Source of the DNA: Mytilus galloprovincialis
Lineage: Eukaryota; Mollusca; Bivalvia; Mytilida; Mytilidae
NCBI RefSeq assembly: GCF_965363235.1
Contig: NC_134844.1
Span: forward strand, 76,749,497 to 76,813,496
Direction of reading: 5' to 3'
DNA length: 64,000 nt
Below are positions 37,101-47,200 of this stretch, piece after piece (the stretch's first letter is position 1; each line of letters begins with the position of its first letter). The notes below the pieces were generated by a model. The model made no database searches, was not told where the DNA came from, and worked only from the letters and a program-made list of their open reading frames with translations. The position numbers were made by a program, and so were the translations under genes.

Positions 37101-40100
37101 TTCTTTTACAACAAGTGTTTACCTGAGATTATCTTTGATCACCATGATGAATAATAAGTGATATATTTTATGAAAAATTATTCAAAAGTTATAAAAACAA
37201 TCAACCATAATCATACATTAACGTTGTGTGTAAAGTAAGGATTCAAACTAGACAAGAGTTTTGTCCCTTGGTCTGTCAAACTTCTGGTATTAATTTGAGA
37301 TGAACTACAAGTATCTCAAAATATTTCTCTGTTGCAGACTTGGAAATGAAAGCTTTTTCATTAAAATGTATGTAGGTTTATTATCCTTTTTCAATAAGAT
37401 CAATGAATTATTCTAAAAACTTATCTATTGCTCTTTACACAGGAGAATTTGCAAGTGCAATAGAGACATTAGTGACGGCCATCTCTCTGATTAAACAGTC
37501 AAAGATTGCCAGTGACGATCGATGTAAAATTCTCATTAGCTCTCTACAAGACACACTTCATGGTATAGAAGAGAAGTCATATGGATCAAAGTAAGAAATT
37601 GAAAATTTTCAGTTGTATTTAACATAAAAAAAGAGTCTTGATTGATATTACAGTGTCTGAATCAGATGTACGTTATCATCATCCTTTTCCTTATTAATTT
37701 GTCCGCCATTACTGGACATCACAAAGGTTCTTGTAAATTTTTGATGTCTTCATCTCTGAAGCCACAATGGAAAAGATATTGTTTTGTGACGTTAAAAGTT
37801 CAAGAGGCACAAATTCTCAGGTTAATTGGCATAGATTTCCAATTAATTGTAATTAATGAAAAATTTTGATGTACTTATGTCACATAACTCCAAATTTCAG
37901 ATCCATACAACAAGATTGGTCGGATTGTATGGTTATAGATGTGTAATAAAATACTAGGTTTTGGGCTTTCCACTGAAAAGGTCTTCCTTGATTTGAAATA
38001 TGCTTTCATTCCTTTGTTATAAAGTTCTTTCTTTGCTATTTGGAAACTCCCAGATGATGAAAAATTTATACCTAAGTATGTGTAGTTCTGTACACATTCT
38101 AAAGTCTGGTTTCCTAATGATATTTTAATATTTTTAAGTCTTCCTGATTTGTTAAATACAAGAACCTTGGTCTTTTTTGTGTTAACTGTCATTTTATAAT
38201 CAACTGTAAATTTATTTAATTTGTTAACACAATTTTGAAGTCCTTGCTCTGATGATGATAAAAGAACTACATCATCAGCATACATTAAAATATTTAAGGG
38301 ATGTGTATTTAATGGGATTGGGTCACATGTTTGGTCAAAATGATGTGTTGAAAAGTCATCATTAGCCTTACAATTTTATGTCTCTGGCCTCAGTAAAAGT
38401 TATTGTACATTTATTCACAATTTAAAGATGTTCATATATATATTTGATAACCAGGTGCTCTGCAGGGCACAGCTTTATACGACCGCAGAGGTCGAACCCT
38501 GAACAGTTGGGGCAAGTATGAACAAAACATTCAAGCGTGATACAGCTCTGAATTTGGATTGTGATCAAATTTTTGACATTACATGTTTTTTTTTACACAA
38601 AACAAATGTCAAGATTTTACAAATCAATTAAAGATTTCTTCTTCAAAACTTTTTAAATCTAAAATTAAATAGTTGACACAGCATAGGTTTCTGACACAGA
38701 ATGAATGTGGTCTAATGAACTTAAAAGTTTTTTTTTGCCTTTGAGCAATTCACTATGCTGTTGAATATTAATCCTCTCAAAAAATGTTTGAAGAAATTTT
38801 CTTTTTATTTATGAAATCTGAAATGAGAAAAATTTAAACCCCCCCCCCCCCCCCCCCTTTTTTTCACATCCCTGTTTCCCTTTTTTCAAAACTGATATCA
38901 ATTCAAATTTCTAATGGAGTTTGCAACAATAACTACTCTTTTAAATACATCATAAAATATTAAAATGTAAAATAAAGTGCTTGTTATCACTGAATGGTAA
39001 AGATTGGTTGGTTGTAAAAGTGAATATACATTGTTTATTGTATAAAACAATAAAAAAAACTTCATCAGCAACATTTTATATTGGCAAATTTCCAATGAAG
39101 TTATTTACATAAAGTTATTGGCAAATAAAAATAGAAAATGACATCATATTCATGTCTGGCAAATGTCCAACATACATTATCTAAAAACATTTTAGATAAG
39201 GCCAAAAATAAATAATTGTTTGTTTCCCCAAACCCGACCCTATCAAGTCAGGTGAGGGTAGGTAGGTAGGTAAATTATTTTATTTTTTTGGTAAATTTTT
39301 TTTTTTTTTGGTACTTGTAAATAGGAAATTACAAACCATCATTATAGGGCTGTATTTTAAATTCTAGAGTGTATTAAGCTATCAGTTTCCTCATGTCAGA
39401 CTTATTAAATAAAACTCTATGTATAAATTGAAATAGTTTATTTAATTGGGTTTCTTTTGAGTGGTAATTTTCCAATAATGACACAGATTTTGTTGCCCCC
39501 ACAGCTGCACAGGAGGCACATATATCGGGCTGTGCCACGGTAGAGTCATAATACGGAAATTCCACATGTGTACATCACAGTCTATTTGTAGGTGCACAGT
39601 GCACATTCACCACGCCTTCAACAGCATCACCTGAAATAAAGAACAACAGAGATCTTTAATAAATAAAAAATAATATCCTAGAGTACTTTGTATATATATA
39701 TTGGGAATTTTCAATGAAGAAAATGTCTAAAATACTGAGCCTTCTGTTTATTATATTAAGCAGTATAATCTGTCAGAAATCTGTCCAAGTTCAACGTCAG
39801 AGAGTGTTCTAGTAGAATGAAGTTTAAACCATTCACTGAAGTATGCAATTTTCCACTGAAAGAAGGATTTGAACATTGAACCCATATCAAACACTGAATA
39901 ACTCAATGGAACATGCATATAAAATACAATCAACTGAGAGTGTTTGTTAAATGTGGAAATGTCATTCAATGTTGGGTCACAAAATCATGCTATGCAAGAC
40001 CATGTTATTATATATTAAAAGTGAAAAGAATATATTTTGGTAATACTATAAAAGCAAACCTTCAGGTGTGATAACAGATCCCCAACAGTAGTCATACTTG

Positions 40101-43100
40101 GTTAGCAGTCTGTAAAAATGCTCTGGATTCTCCAACAGTTACCACTATTTAGAGAAGTATGCATGGGCTGTCTGCTTTAACAAGACTAGTGTGGAGTGAT
40201 CTGCTTTTATTAGGGACCAAATGATTAATTTAAATCAATTGCTTTCAGGCCGCGGGTTAAATAAGTAAGGGCATATGGAAATTATTAGGGAATTTAGGTA
40301 AAGGGGTTTGAAAATTTGCAAGAAAAGGAATGCAAACAAAGGTGAGGAGACTCTCCTTATCCTAAAAAAGTCTACCTTTGCTTGCAAGAAATAGATGTTG
40401 GGACGGTCACTTATTATGCATACCTGTTAACTTGTTAATAGCTTCTTCTTTTCTCTTAGAAAATTTGTTGACAGCTTGACTGGCTCCCATCATTTTGTCA
40501 AAGGTGTTGACAACATTTGAGGAGGAGGCTTCTTTTTCTGTAGAGGTCCCATCAATATTAATGTCAATGCAAAATTTCCAAAACTTAAATAGGTATAGGA
40601 AGATGTGGTATGAGTGCCAATGAGACAACTCTCTATCCAAATAACAATTTATAAAGGTAAACAATTATAGGTCAAGGTACGGCCTTCAAAACGGAGCCTT
40701 GGCTCACACCAAACAAGCTATAAAGGCTTGTATAAAGGGCCCCAAAATTACAAGTGTTAAACCATTCAAAGGGGAAAACCAACGGTCTAATCTATATAAA
40801 AAAACGAGAAACGAGAAACATGTATAAATTACATAAACAAAAAAGTCTTTATTAAAGTCTATTGCAAGTTTCATGTCATCATCGTAGTGTGGACTAAATA
40901 TTTCAGTAGAAACACTTTGTTTTGATACACGGATGTGTTTTTTGTCAAGAGCATCCTCCTCCTCTTCAGTCAATTTTAAATCGGCTATAACGTCCTCACA
41001 TATGTCTTCAAATATTTCCTTCTTCGAAAATCTTTCCAAAAAGTTTCCAGCCGAATAAACGGCAACAAAAACTGACAGAACGGCGTCCATGTAAATGTAT
41101 GAACAATCTAGAGAATATTGTTCTGAATATCGTAAAGACCCGAGACCACGTGGAATAAGAAGCCAAGTCGCGTCATCAATGCGTTTTCAACAATGCCGAT
41201 TTCAAAGGCGCTTTGAAGAACAGCGTCTCCTTATGTCTTAGTATTTGACTTGTCCATTTCATAGGAGCACCGCACCACCACATGAATTTCGATAAAAAAA
41301 AATTCTACACAAAATCGGCAATAAAATTATTCCGGTCGCGGCGATTTTTCCCGGTCGGTCGGGATTGGGGAAACAAACAATATTTTATTTTAGGCCTAAG
41401 ATAAGGAAAAAAAGCTTCATCAGCAACATTTTATATTGGCAAATTTCCAATGAAGTTATTTACATAAAGTTATTGGCAAATAAAAATAGAAAATGGCATC
41501 ATAGTCATGTCTGGCAAATTTCCAACATATATTATCAACTACTATTCTATACAAAGAAAGATAACTCCAAATGAAAATTAATTGCTATTGCACAATATTG
41601 TGCAATTAGATATTTCTGGCTATTGTGCAATACTGTGCAATTGAAAATTTCTTGCTATTGCACAATACTTGATATGGAATCCTGATTTGGACCAACTTGA
41701 AAACTGGGCCCATAATCAAAAATCAAAGTACATATTTAGATAAAGCATATCAAATAAGCCAAAGAATTTAATTTTTGTTAAAATCAAACTTAGTTTAATT
41801 TTGGACCCTTTGGACCTTAATGTAGACCAATTTGAAAACTGGACCAAAAATTAAGAATCTACATACACAGTTAGATTTGGCATATCAAAGAACCCATTTA
41901 TTCAATTTTTGATGAAATCAAACAAAGTTTAATTTTGGACACCCATTTGGACCAACTTGAAAACTAGGCCAATAATTAAAAATCTAAGTACATTTTTAAA
42001 TTCAGCATATCAAAGAACCCCAAGGATTCAATTTTTGTTAAAATCAAACTGGACCCTTTGGACCTTAATGTAGACCAATTTGAAAACGGGACCAAACATT
42101 AAGAATCTACATACATAGTTAGATTCGGCATATCAAAGAACCCCAATTATTCAATTTTTGATGAAATCACACAAAGTTCAATTTTGGACCCTTTGGGCCC
42201 CTTATTCCTAAACTGTTAGGACCAAAACTCCCAAAATCCAACCCAAACTTCCTTTTATGGTCATAAACCTTGTGTTTAAATTTCATAGATTTCTATTTAC
42301 TTATACTAAAGTTATGGTGCAAAAACCAAAAATAATGCTTATTTGGGCTTTTTTTTCCTAAACTGTTGGAACCAAAACTCCCAAAATCAATCCCAACCTT
42401 CCTTTTGTGGTCATAAACTTTGTGTCAAAATTTCATAGATTTCTATTCACTTAAACTAAAGTTATAGTGCGAAAACCAAGAAAATGCTTATTTGGGCCCT
42501 TTTTGGCCCCTTATTCCTAAAATGTTGGGACCAAAATTCCTAAAATCAACCCCAAACCTTCCTTTTGTGGTCATAAACCTTGTGTTAAAATTTCATTGAT
42601 TTCTATTCACTTTTACTAAAGTTAGAGTGCGAAAACTAAAAGTATTCGGACAACGACACCGACGACGACGCCAACGTGATAGCAATATACGACCAAAAAA
42701 TTAAAATTTTTGCGGTCGTATAAAAACTGTTATATTTAAGTAATAATTATGTTATACTTTTCTTTAACCCTAAATTATAATCTTTTGTTAATATTGTGAT
42801 TTTTGTCAACTTTGAATTGACTGGTAGGAAACCAATTAAGGTTTGTTTTTATTGCAATTTTTGATTGAATATAGCTGTAGGACAATATATATGATAAAAG
42901 ATTAACCAGACGTGTGAAAACTTATCTAATTAGCACAAACTAAATTAAAAGTTGGACAAATATCTTGTTTAAAATAATCATTTTTTTTTTATATTTTGTA
43001 CTTGGACTGGACATGAATGCTTTGATTTAAAGTACTTGTATTTGGTTTACAATTTGATAAAACAATTCTATTAAAATTTGACATAGTTTTCAACTGGTAA

Positions 43101-43853
43101 CTTTATTTCATCCATATTTTAACTTCCATAAACTGCACCTTTAAATACATATAAAGTCTGTAAGAAGTCAGTAGACAAACAGCAAACTCTTTATAAAACT
43201 ATATTCAATTGAAGCTAAATAATTCAGATATCAATGATGGCAAAGTGTAATGGGTCATGACCAGTGATTCAATGTTCATGTATGTATGTCATGAACTTTT
43301 GATGTTTATTAAATAGATGAAGTTTGAAGTTATCATTTTATAATATATAAAACAAAATCCTTTCTAAAAAGTACTATAGTTGTTTTAAGCGTTAATTCAT
43401 TCAAATCATTCAAATCGGTTATATTTTAAAATTCATTGTAATCAGATGTAATCATGATTACTTTGCCAATGTAATCATTAATTTAATCAGACACTTTCAG
43501 AAATGATGTAATCATTAATTTAATTTAATTGTACAAATGACAAAGTAATTGTAATTTAATCAATTACATTGAAAGTAATCGGACCTACTCTGCTTATGTG
43601 ATTTATAATGGTTTAATTTAACAGGAGCAGTGCAAGAAGATCAAGATCTAGGGAACGCGAGAGAGAAAAGGAAAGGAGAAGTAGAAGTCACAGATCAAGA
43701 AGTCGGGATCGAGCAGAATACAGGGAGAGGAGTAGAGAAAGGGGGGATCGTCACTATGCTGAGGAATCATCGTCACGGTCCTCACACAGATCTGACAGAG
43801 ACCGAGATCGTGACAGGGAAAGGGAAAGAGAATACAGCAGCAGACGACACTAA
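25140..43853 (+). CDS. CPSF6: CPSF6 / CFIm68, cleavage and polyadenylation specificity factor subunit 6
   Basis: Large subunit of cleavage factor Im. In animals it binds NUDT21 (CFIm25) at UGUA sites and influences poly(A) site choice in the nucleus. Coding exons: 25140-25196, 27483-27557, 28669-28758, 29059-29162, 30732-30898, 31649-31792, 32558-32664, 33244-33337, 33783-33812, 34761-34838, 35180-35301, 36049-36152, 36553-36659, 37443-37590, 43625-43853. All have AG/GT borders and join in one frame to 551 aa, the usual size of the family. Order: acidic N-terminus starting [20 protein letters not shown] (about 63-145) with RNP2 LYVGNL and RNP1 around GQSKGFAVV; Pro/Gly-rich centre (about 165-390) with [14 protein letters not shown]; conserved helix region (about 395-476) with [17 protein letters not shown] and [17 protein letters not shown]; and an Arg/Ser/Glu-rich C-terminus. 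Introns carry many repeats. Confidence 0.96.
25672..26152. mobile_element. MITE-like element in CPSF6 intron 1
   Basis: Inverted ends GTCCAAATAATTATGACGTC (left) and ATGTCATAATTATTTGGAC (right), with internal inverted words GACGCCTT and AAGGCGTC. A second partial copy lies at 26218-26330. Confidence 0.65.
27700..27905 (+). repeat. SINE-like repeat (CPSF6 intron 2)
   Basis: Member of the CCAATGAGACAACT family: AGATGTGGTATGATTGCCAA through CAACTATAAGTCACCGTACG. Confidence 0.75.
28669..30898 (+). CDS. CPSF6: CPSF6 RRM exons (3-5)
   Basis: Three exons build the RNA-recognition motif. [12 protein letters not shown] (exon 3) joins at a Trp-Trp pair to WTTDQDL and [13 protein letters not shown] (exon 4), then [20 protein letters not shown] (exon 5). 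The order matches the CPSF6 RRM that cradles CFIm25. The region between exons 4 and 5 also holds a dispersed repeat (29351-29628) and a minisatellite. Confidence 0.93.
29351..29628 (-). repeat. Dispersed mussel repeat, copy 2 (CPSF6 intron 4)
   Basis: Inverted copy of 2762-3050. Confidence 0.85.
30137..30615 (+). repeat. 48-bp minisatellite in CPSF6 intron 4
   Basis: About ten tandem copies of a 48-bp unit containing ATCTAAAGGCATTATATAAC and GTCACTCTGAATCACTAG. Copies are nearly identical, with a few small deletions. Confidence 0.9.
31960..32412 (+). repeat. Dispersed repeat with TTAAAGTTTTTGGTCAAGG units (CPSF6 intron 6)
   Basis: Two internal copies of a ~180-bp unit, from ATGCCCTACCTACGATAGTA to CCGTGTACTTTGGACACATT. 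Other copies in the same orientation are at 57382-57836 and 59104-59300 (truncated). The CCGTTCGTTCGTCCGTCCGT run is typical of this mollusc family. Confidence 0.8.
33783..33812 (+). CDS. CPSF6: CPSF6 30-nt micro-exon
   Basis: A 10-codon exon (GT TTC TTT GAA ... GGA G) encoding FFEQPPQQG within a split Gly frame. It starts after TTTGAAAG and ends at a consensus GTAAGT. Including or skipping it keeps frame, so it may be alternative. It is the only Phe-Phe-bearing stretch in the Pro/Gly-rich centre. Confidence 0.75.
34761..34838 (+). CDS. CPSF6: CPSF6 exon with tandem (NAGNAG) acceptor
   Basis: The acceptor reads TTTTAGTAGGG. Splicing at the first AG starts the exon at 34761 and gives ...G-V-G-Y-P-P. 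Splicing at the second starts it at 34764 and drops the Val. Both keep the frame. The exon then encodes [21 protein letters not shown]. Confidence 0.8.
35658..35838. mobile_element. MITE-like element in CPSF6 intron 11
   Basis: Ends TACAGTGAAACCTGACTAAA and TTTAATCAGGTTTCACTGTA are inverted copies over about 30 bp. The interior carries repeated TTCGGTTT words. Confidence 0.75.
37875..38320 (-). pseudogene. Non-LTR retrotransposon reverse-transcriptase fragment in CPSF6 intron 14
   Basis: An open 136-aa frame begins at the RT catalytic box [12 protein letters not shown] and runs through [24 protein letters not shown] and [11 protein letters not shown], the usual order after YADD in LINE reverse transcriptases. 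The rest of the element is missing; it is a truncated insertion opposite to the host gene. Confidence 0.85.
39060..39182 (+). repeat. Direct repeat, left copy
   Basis: Begins CTTCATCAGCAACATTTTAT and continues through ATTGGCAAATAAAAATAG to the ATTATC at its end. It differs from 41414-41535 at only a few positions, which implies a recent duplication. Confidence 0.8.
39575..41090 (-). CDS. Candidate small gene inside CPSF6's last intron, unknown function
   Basis: First block (41090-about 40850) starts [17 protein letters not shown] with a hydrophobic N-terminus, then an acidic stretch ([15 protein letters not shown]) and [13 protein letters not shown] dispersed repeat (40590-40850) then interrupts it. 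Second block (about 40555-40424) encodes [20 protein letters not shown] and an Arg/Lys-rich helix, ending ACAG|GTATGC. It can splice to 39630 (acceptor TTTATTTCAG), giving [20 protein letters not shown], Leu and a TGA stop at 39575. The donor of block 1 was not found. No family recognised. It lies wholly within the inverted-terminus segment 39199-41394, so it may be element cargo, a captured gene or a relic. Confidence 0.35.
40590..40850 (+). repeat. SINE-like repeat inside the nested candidate gene
   Basis: Family member (AGATGTGGTATGAGTGCCAA ... AACGAGAAAC ... ATTACATAAACAAA) separating the two coding-like blocks on the opposite strand. Confidence 0.75.
41414..41535 (+). repeat. Direct repeat, right copy
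   Basis: Near-identical partner of 39060-39182, in the same orientation, abutting the other end of the inverted-terminus segment. Confidence 0.8.
43625..43853 (+). CDS. CPSF6: CPSF6 last coding exon, RS-like C-terminus
   Basis: Encodes residues 476-551. These are rich in Arg with Ser, Glu and Asp (for example [25 protein letters not shown]) and end SSRRH before TAA. RS-like tails of CFIm68 bind SR-type partners and the nuclear import factor TNPO3. The exon is separated from the previous one by a 6-kb intron full of repeats, and its frame joins exactly to the AA| of exon 14. Confidence 0.92.
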
Positions 43854-44260
43854 TTTAGGTAATGATTGCTTCTGGGAAAGAAGCTTGTAATGAATAGGGT
43901 AAGGGCTATTCCATTTAATTGATATGGGAGGTTACGAAAGGATTTCTGTAATTAAACCAACTACCACAAATTTGTGTGATTTGGCATACATCAAAAAAAT
44001 TTATGCCTTAAATATTCTATGACCTATGTCTGAAAACAAAACCTTTCTTTTTCTACCCCATTCATTTTAACGGAATAGCTCTTAGATAATTTCAGTATTT
44101 TTGTAATTCATTAGTTTTATGGGGATAATTCCAATCGCATAACCACGCGCATACACACAAACTCGTCATTTATGAATCATTTAAAATCTAGCAAACGAGC
44201 AAGAAATGAAGCACAGTCTAATCCAGTAATTTGATTACAGGTAAGTAACTTAGATATTTA
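43854..44260 (+). other. CPSF6 3' flank with candidate splice donors
   Basis: Just after the stop codon, TTTAG|GTAATG (43861), and further on ATTACAG|GTAAGT (44241), resemble splice donors, so the 3' UTR may be spliced or have alternative ends. The first clear AATAAA after the stop is near 44720; others occur near 45358. Confidence 0.3.
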
Positions 44261-47200
44261 TAATGCTCTGTTGTTTAATTTATAATATATGTGCATAATT
44301 TATATGAAACTCATAAGCAAGAATTTCAAAGCTTGACGTTGCTTAAATATGCATATATATTTCTTTTACAGATTTCCTGAATTTGAAAATATCATCGAAG
44401 AATTTTTCTCTCTGCACAAAATATTCAAAAAGATTGTGTTTGCAGACAGTTATAGGAAAAATTCTCTGGAATTGAAGATTTTTTTTTTGTTATTTAGGAA
44501 ACAAATTTGTTAATATATTTTGAAAATTCAGTATTGTTACGGATTGTCTTTCTAAAAATATTGGGCAACTGCAAATTAAAACTTGAAATTTAATTTTCAT
44601 ATTTATTTTAGTCATGGAATATTTTGAATTTATAGAACAATTTACTATTCGTTATATCAGGGACAAAGATGATAAAACAATTCAATCATTAAAGATAGAA
44701 ATTAGTTAAAATTTCTGAAAATAAAAGACATATTTACTTTTATTTTTTAAGTGAAAAAAATTATAGAGAATTTGTTTTTTTTCTGTTTTTTGTTAAAAAT
44801 AACCATAAAAGAATGTTGTCTTATTCCATATTCCATAAAGCAGTTGCCCTTTTCATGAATATGTATAATTTTTGCCAGAGTCTTTCAGCCTCTTTTGTAA
44901 TTGGTGCAATATTTATTTTTTTGGACAAATTTTACAAGTCTTTTACATAAAGTATTTTTTATAACATATATATTTTTTTTTAGAAATATTTACATTTGTT
45001 TTAAGTTTATGAAACTGTTTATTTGTTGTACTTGTTAAATTGTCTTTAATATACCTATTTTTTCCAGGTTATTTAAGAAGTATCTACAGCTTTTTCTGAA
45101 AAGATTGTAATATGAAAAGGGTGTCAGAAAACAAAAGAAAGTTTATTCCATATTTTTTACTTAATTAATTCAATTTGTTTCATCAGCAAGATATTGGATA
45201 CATCTAGTTCTGAAAATGATATTGCTTTTATTAAATATTATGAAAGGGCTGTAGATACATTAAGATAAGGATGATAATGAGTTTCTCACATTAAATTAAA
45301 AGGCCACTCCAGGAAAAAATTGATGACCAAAAAGGCATTTGGCAAAACAAAACGTTTAATAAAGTAACTCAATTTTAGGAAACAAAAATAAAATTCACAT
45401 TCAGGACAGAATCACAATTTTTTTTGGAATGGTTTTCAGTCTCAATTAATATGTAACATATTGAATTTGAGAGTTTATTTATCTCTTAAAATCATAGATA
45501 AATTGTGTAAAAAAATAGTAGAAATCATAAAATTGTGTTCAGGTTCAATATGTGATTATAGAAACCATTTTCTCTCAGTATATTGCTTTTTTTTGTAGTT
45601 TGGGTTATATAGTTATGGGGCTGTCCCATTTTAATCCCTACTGCTCCTGCAGAGCTTGAGAAATTCTGTAAAACTTTCACATAATCATAGCTACATGATG
45701 CTTTAGAACCTCTTAATTTATTCCTTCCTGTGAATGATTTTGGGATTTGTTTGGCATGACAAAGACTTTGTCATACATGTGTTCTTCTAAACTTTCATTC
45801 AAAATAAATGAAACTGAAACATATATTGCCATAAGGCACCTCCCATACTTTGTATCCCAATTATTTTTTGATTTTCTGTGCTTATCATAGACTCTGCCAA
45901 TGTTTATTTAAAGGTAGGGTTTGTAAGTTCCTCTGAAAAGTTCAGTTTTGATTTTACACATGGTGCTGTCAAATTAAAAGTGCAATTTTTATGTTGATAG
46001 TCACAAAATTGAAACTCCAAAATTGAGTTTTTTTACATGTTGGGGACTTATTTATTTAACCTTTATGGATATGGGATGATCTGGGATAAGTAAGTGAGGT
46101 TCTGTACAAGGATTAAAAAAATTGGGGTCACAATTGAAGAAATGATTGATGCTATTTGAAAATGAAATATTATTATTGAGTTTGGGTAAGTGGGTCAAAG
46201 GTGCTGTTGATAATATTTCGACCCATTTTAAATCATTGTAATGCATATGTGATGGTATATTTAGAGGTAAGTAAAGCTATTGCTTATTGTTAATGGAAAT
46301 TTCTTTTCTATAGTGTGTTGTCTGTTAGATGAACCATGGCATCAATATATTAAAGAAAGATTTCTTCATCACTTATTCAGGGGTGAATCCAGTCATTTTT
46401 AAAGGGAAAAAAAGGGGAGGGGCTCCAACCATATGTCCCCATTTTAAAAGCATTGATTGTCAAAAAGGGGGTCCCAACCCTGGAACATAATAATTTGTAG
46501 CAAAAAGATAACCAGCAAATCAGTATGTTTTAAACTGTTAACAATACCTGCTAAAGATTTCATGGTTCACCTGACAGACAAAATTTTTTATCTAGCATAA
46601 ATACACTATAAATCAAGTAGTTCAGTTATACAATTTCTTCCGGAGTTAATGAATTATTTGGAATTGATTTAACTGTAGAAACATTGTTTCCCTCAATGCT
46701 AAATTTTGTTGATAAAAAAAAATACACTTCAAATTTCTTTTAAATTATAGTTTATAGATATGAAATAAAATTGAAGGAATTGATGTCGCTGATTTATGTT
46801 GTTACAGCATCATAGCTTTTGTGGAGTATGTTACGTCATCCATCCATGGTTAAAATGGGCACATAGTAAACAAATCTAATAGGCCGTTGATTGACTACCA
46901 CTGTACGGAGTAGATATTTTTTTTTCTCTATGTGGAATACTTTCACTTTTAAATACAATTAAAAAATCACCAACTTTGAATTCCTTTTTTTTAACAAAAT
47001 TAAATACTGATTTTTTTTGGAAAAGAGGGGTCCCCAATGATGGGTGGGGGAAGTGACATAAACCATATCAGCTGTGATGTCTCATAAGAATTATGTACAA
47101 TGTCTTCCATAAAATCCTTCAATGATAAGCCTTGAATCATGTTATAATGTGGGTTTACATCTAAATATAACAGTTCGTTCTGAACATAATTTTGATGTAA

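Larger units (their letters stand above)
39199..41394. mobile_element. ~2.2-kb segment with inverted termini, inserted inside a larger repeat
   Basis: The left end (GGCCAAAAATAAATAATTG, then TTTGTTTCCCCAAACCCGACC) and the right end (reverse complement: GGCC, TAAAATAAAATATTG, TTTGTTTCCCCAATCCCGACC) match over about 40 bp in inverted orientation. Near-identical ~125-bp direct repeats lie just outside (39060-39182 and 41414-41535). Transposon class not recognised and no transposase seen. Confidence 0.6.
38474..42724 (+). mobile_element. Composite TIR element (copy 2), in CPSF6's last intron, interrupted
   Basis: Same family and orientation as 206-2281. Perfect 14-bp inverted termini: TTTATACGACCGCA at 38474 and TGCGGTCGTATAAA at 42711-42724. 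The head (38474-38960) and both tandem arrays (four ~123-bp units 41690-42190; three ~150-bp units 42190-42645) are separated by the 2.2-kb insertion. The 3' end can also form a hairpin (ATACGACC/GGTCGTAT). Confidence 0.8.

Noticed and set aside
40040..40130. Possible extra exon on the minus strand encoding [16 protein letters not shown]
   Set aside because: Phase does not fit the neighbouring blocks of the candidate gene: joining it gives an immediate stop, and its donor (GTTTGC) is poor.
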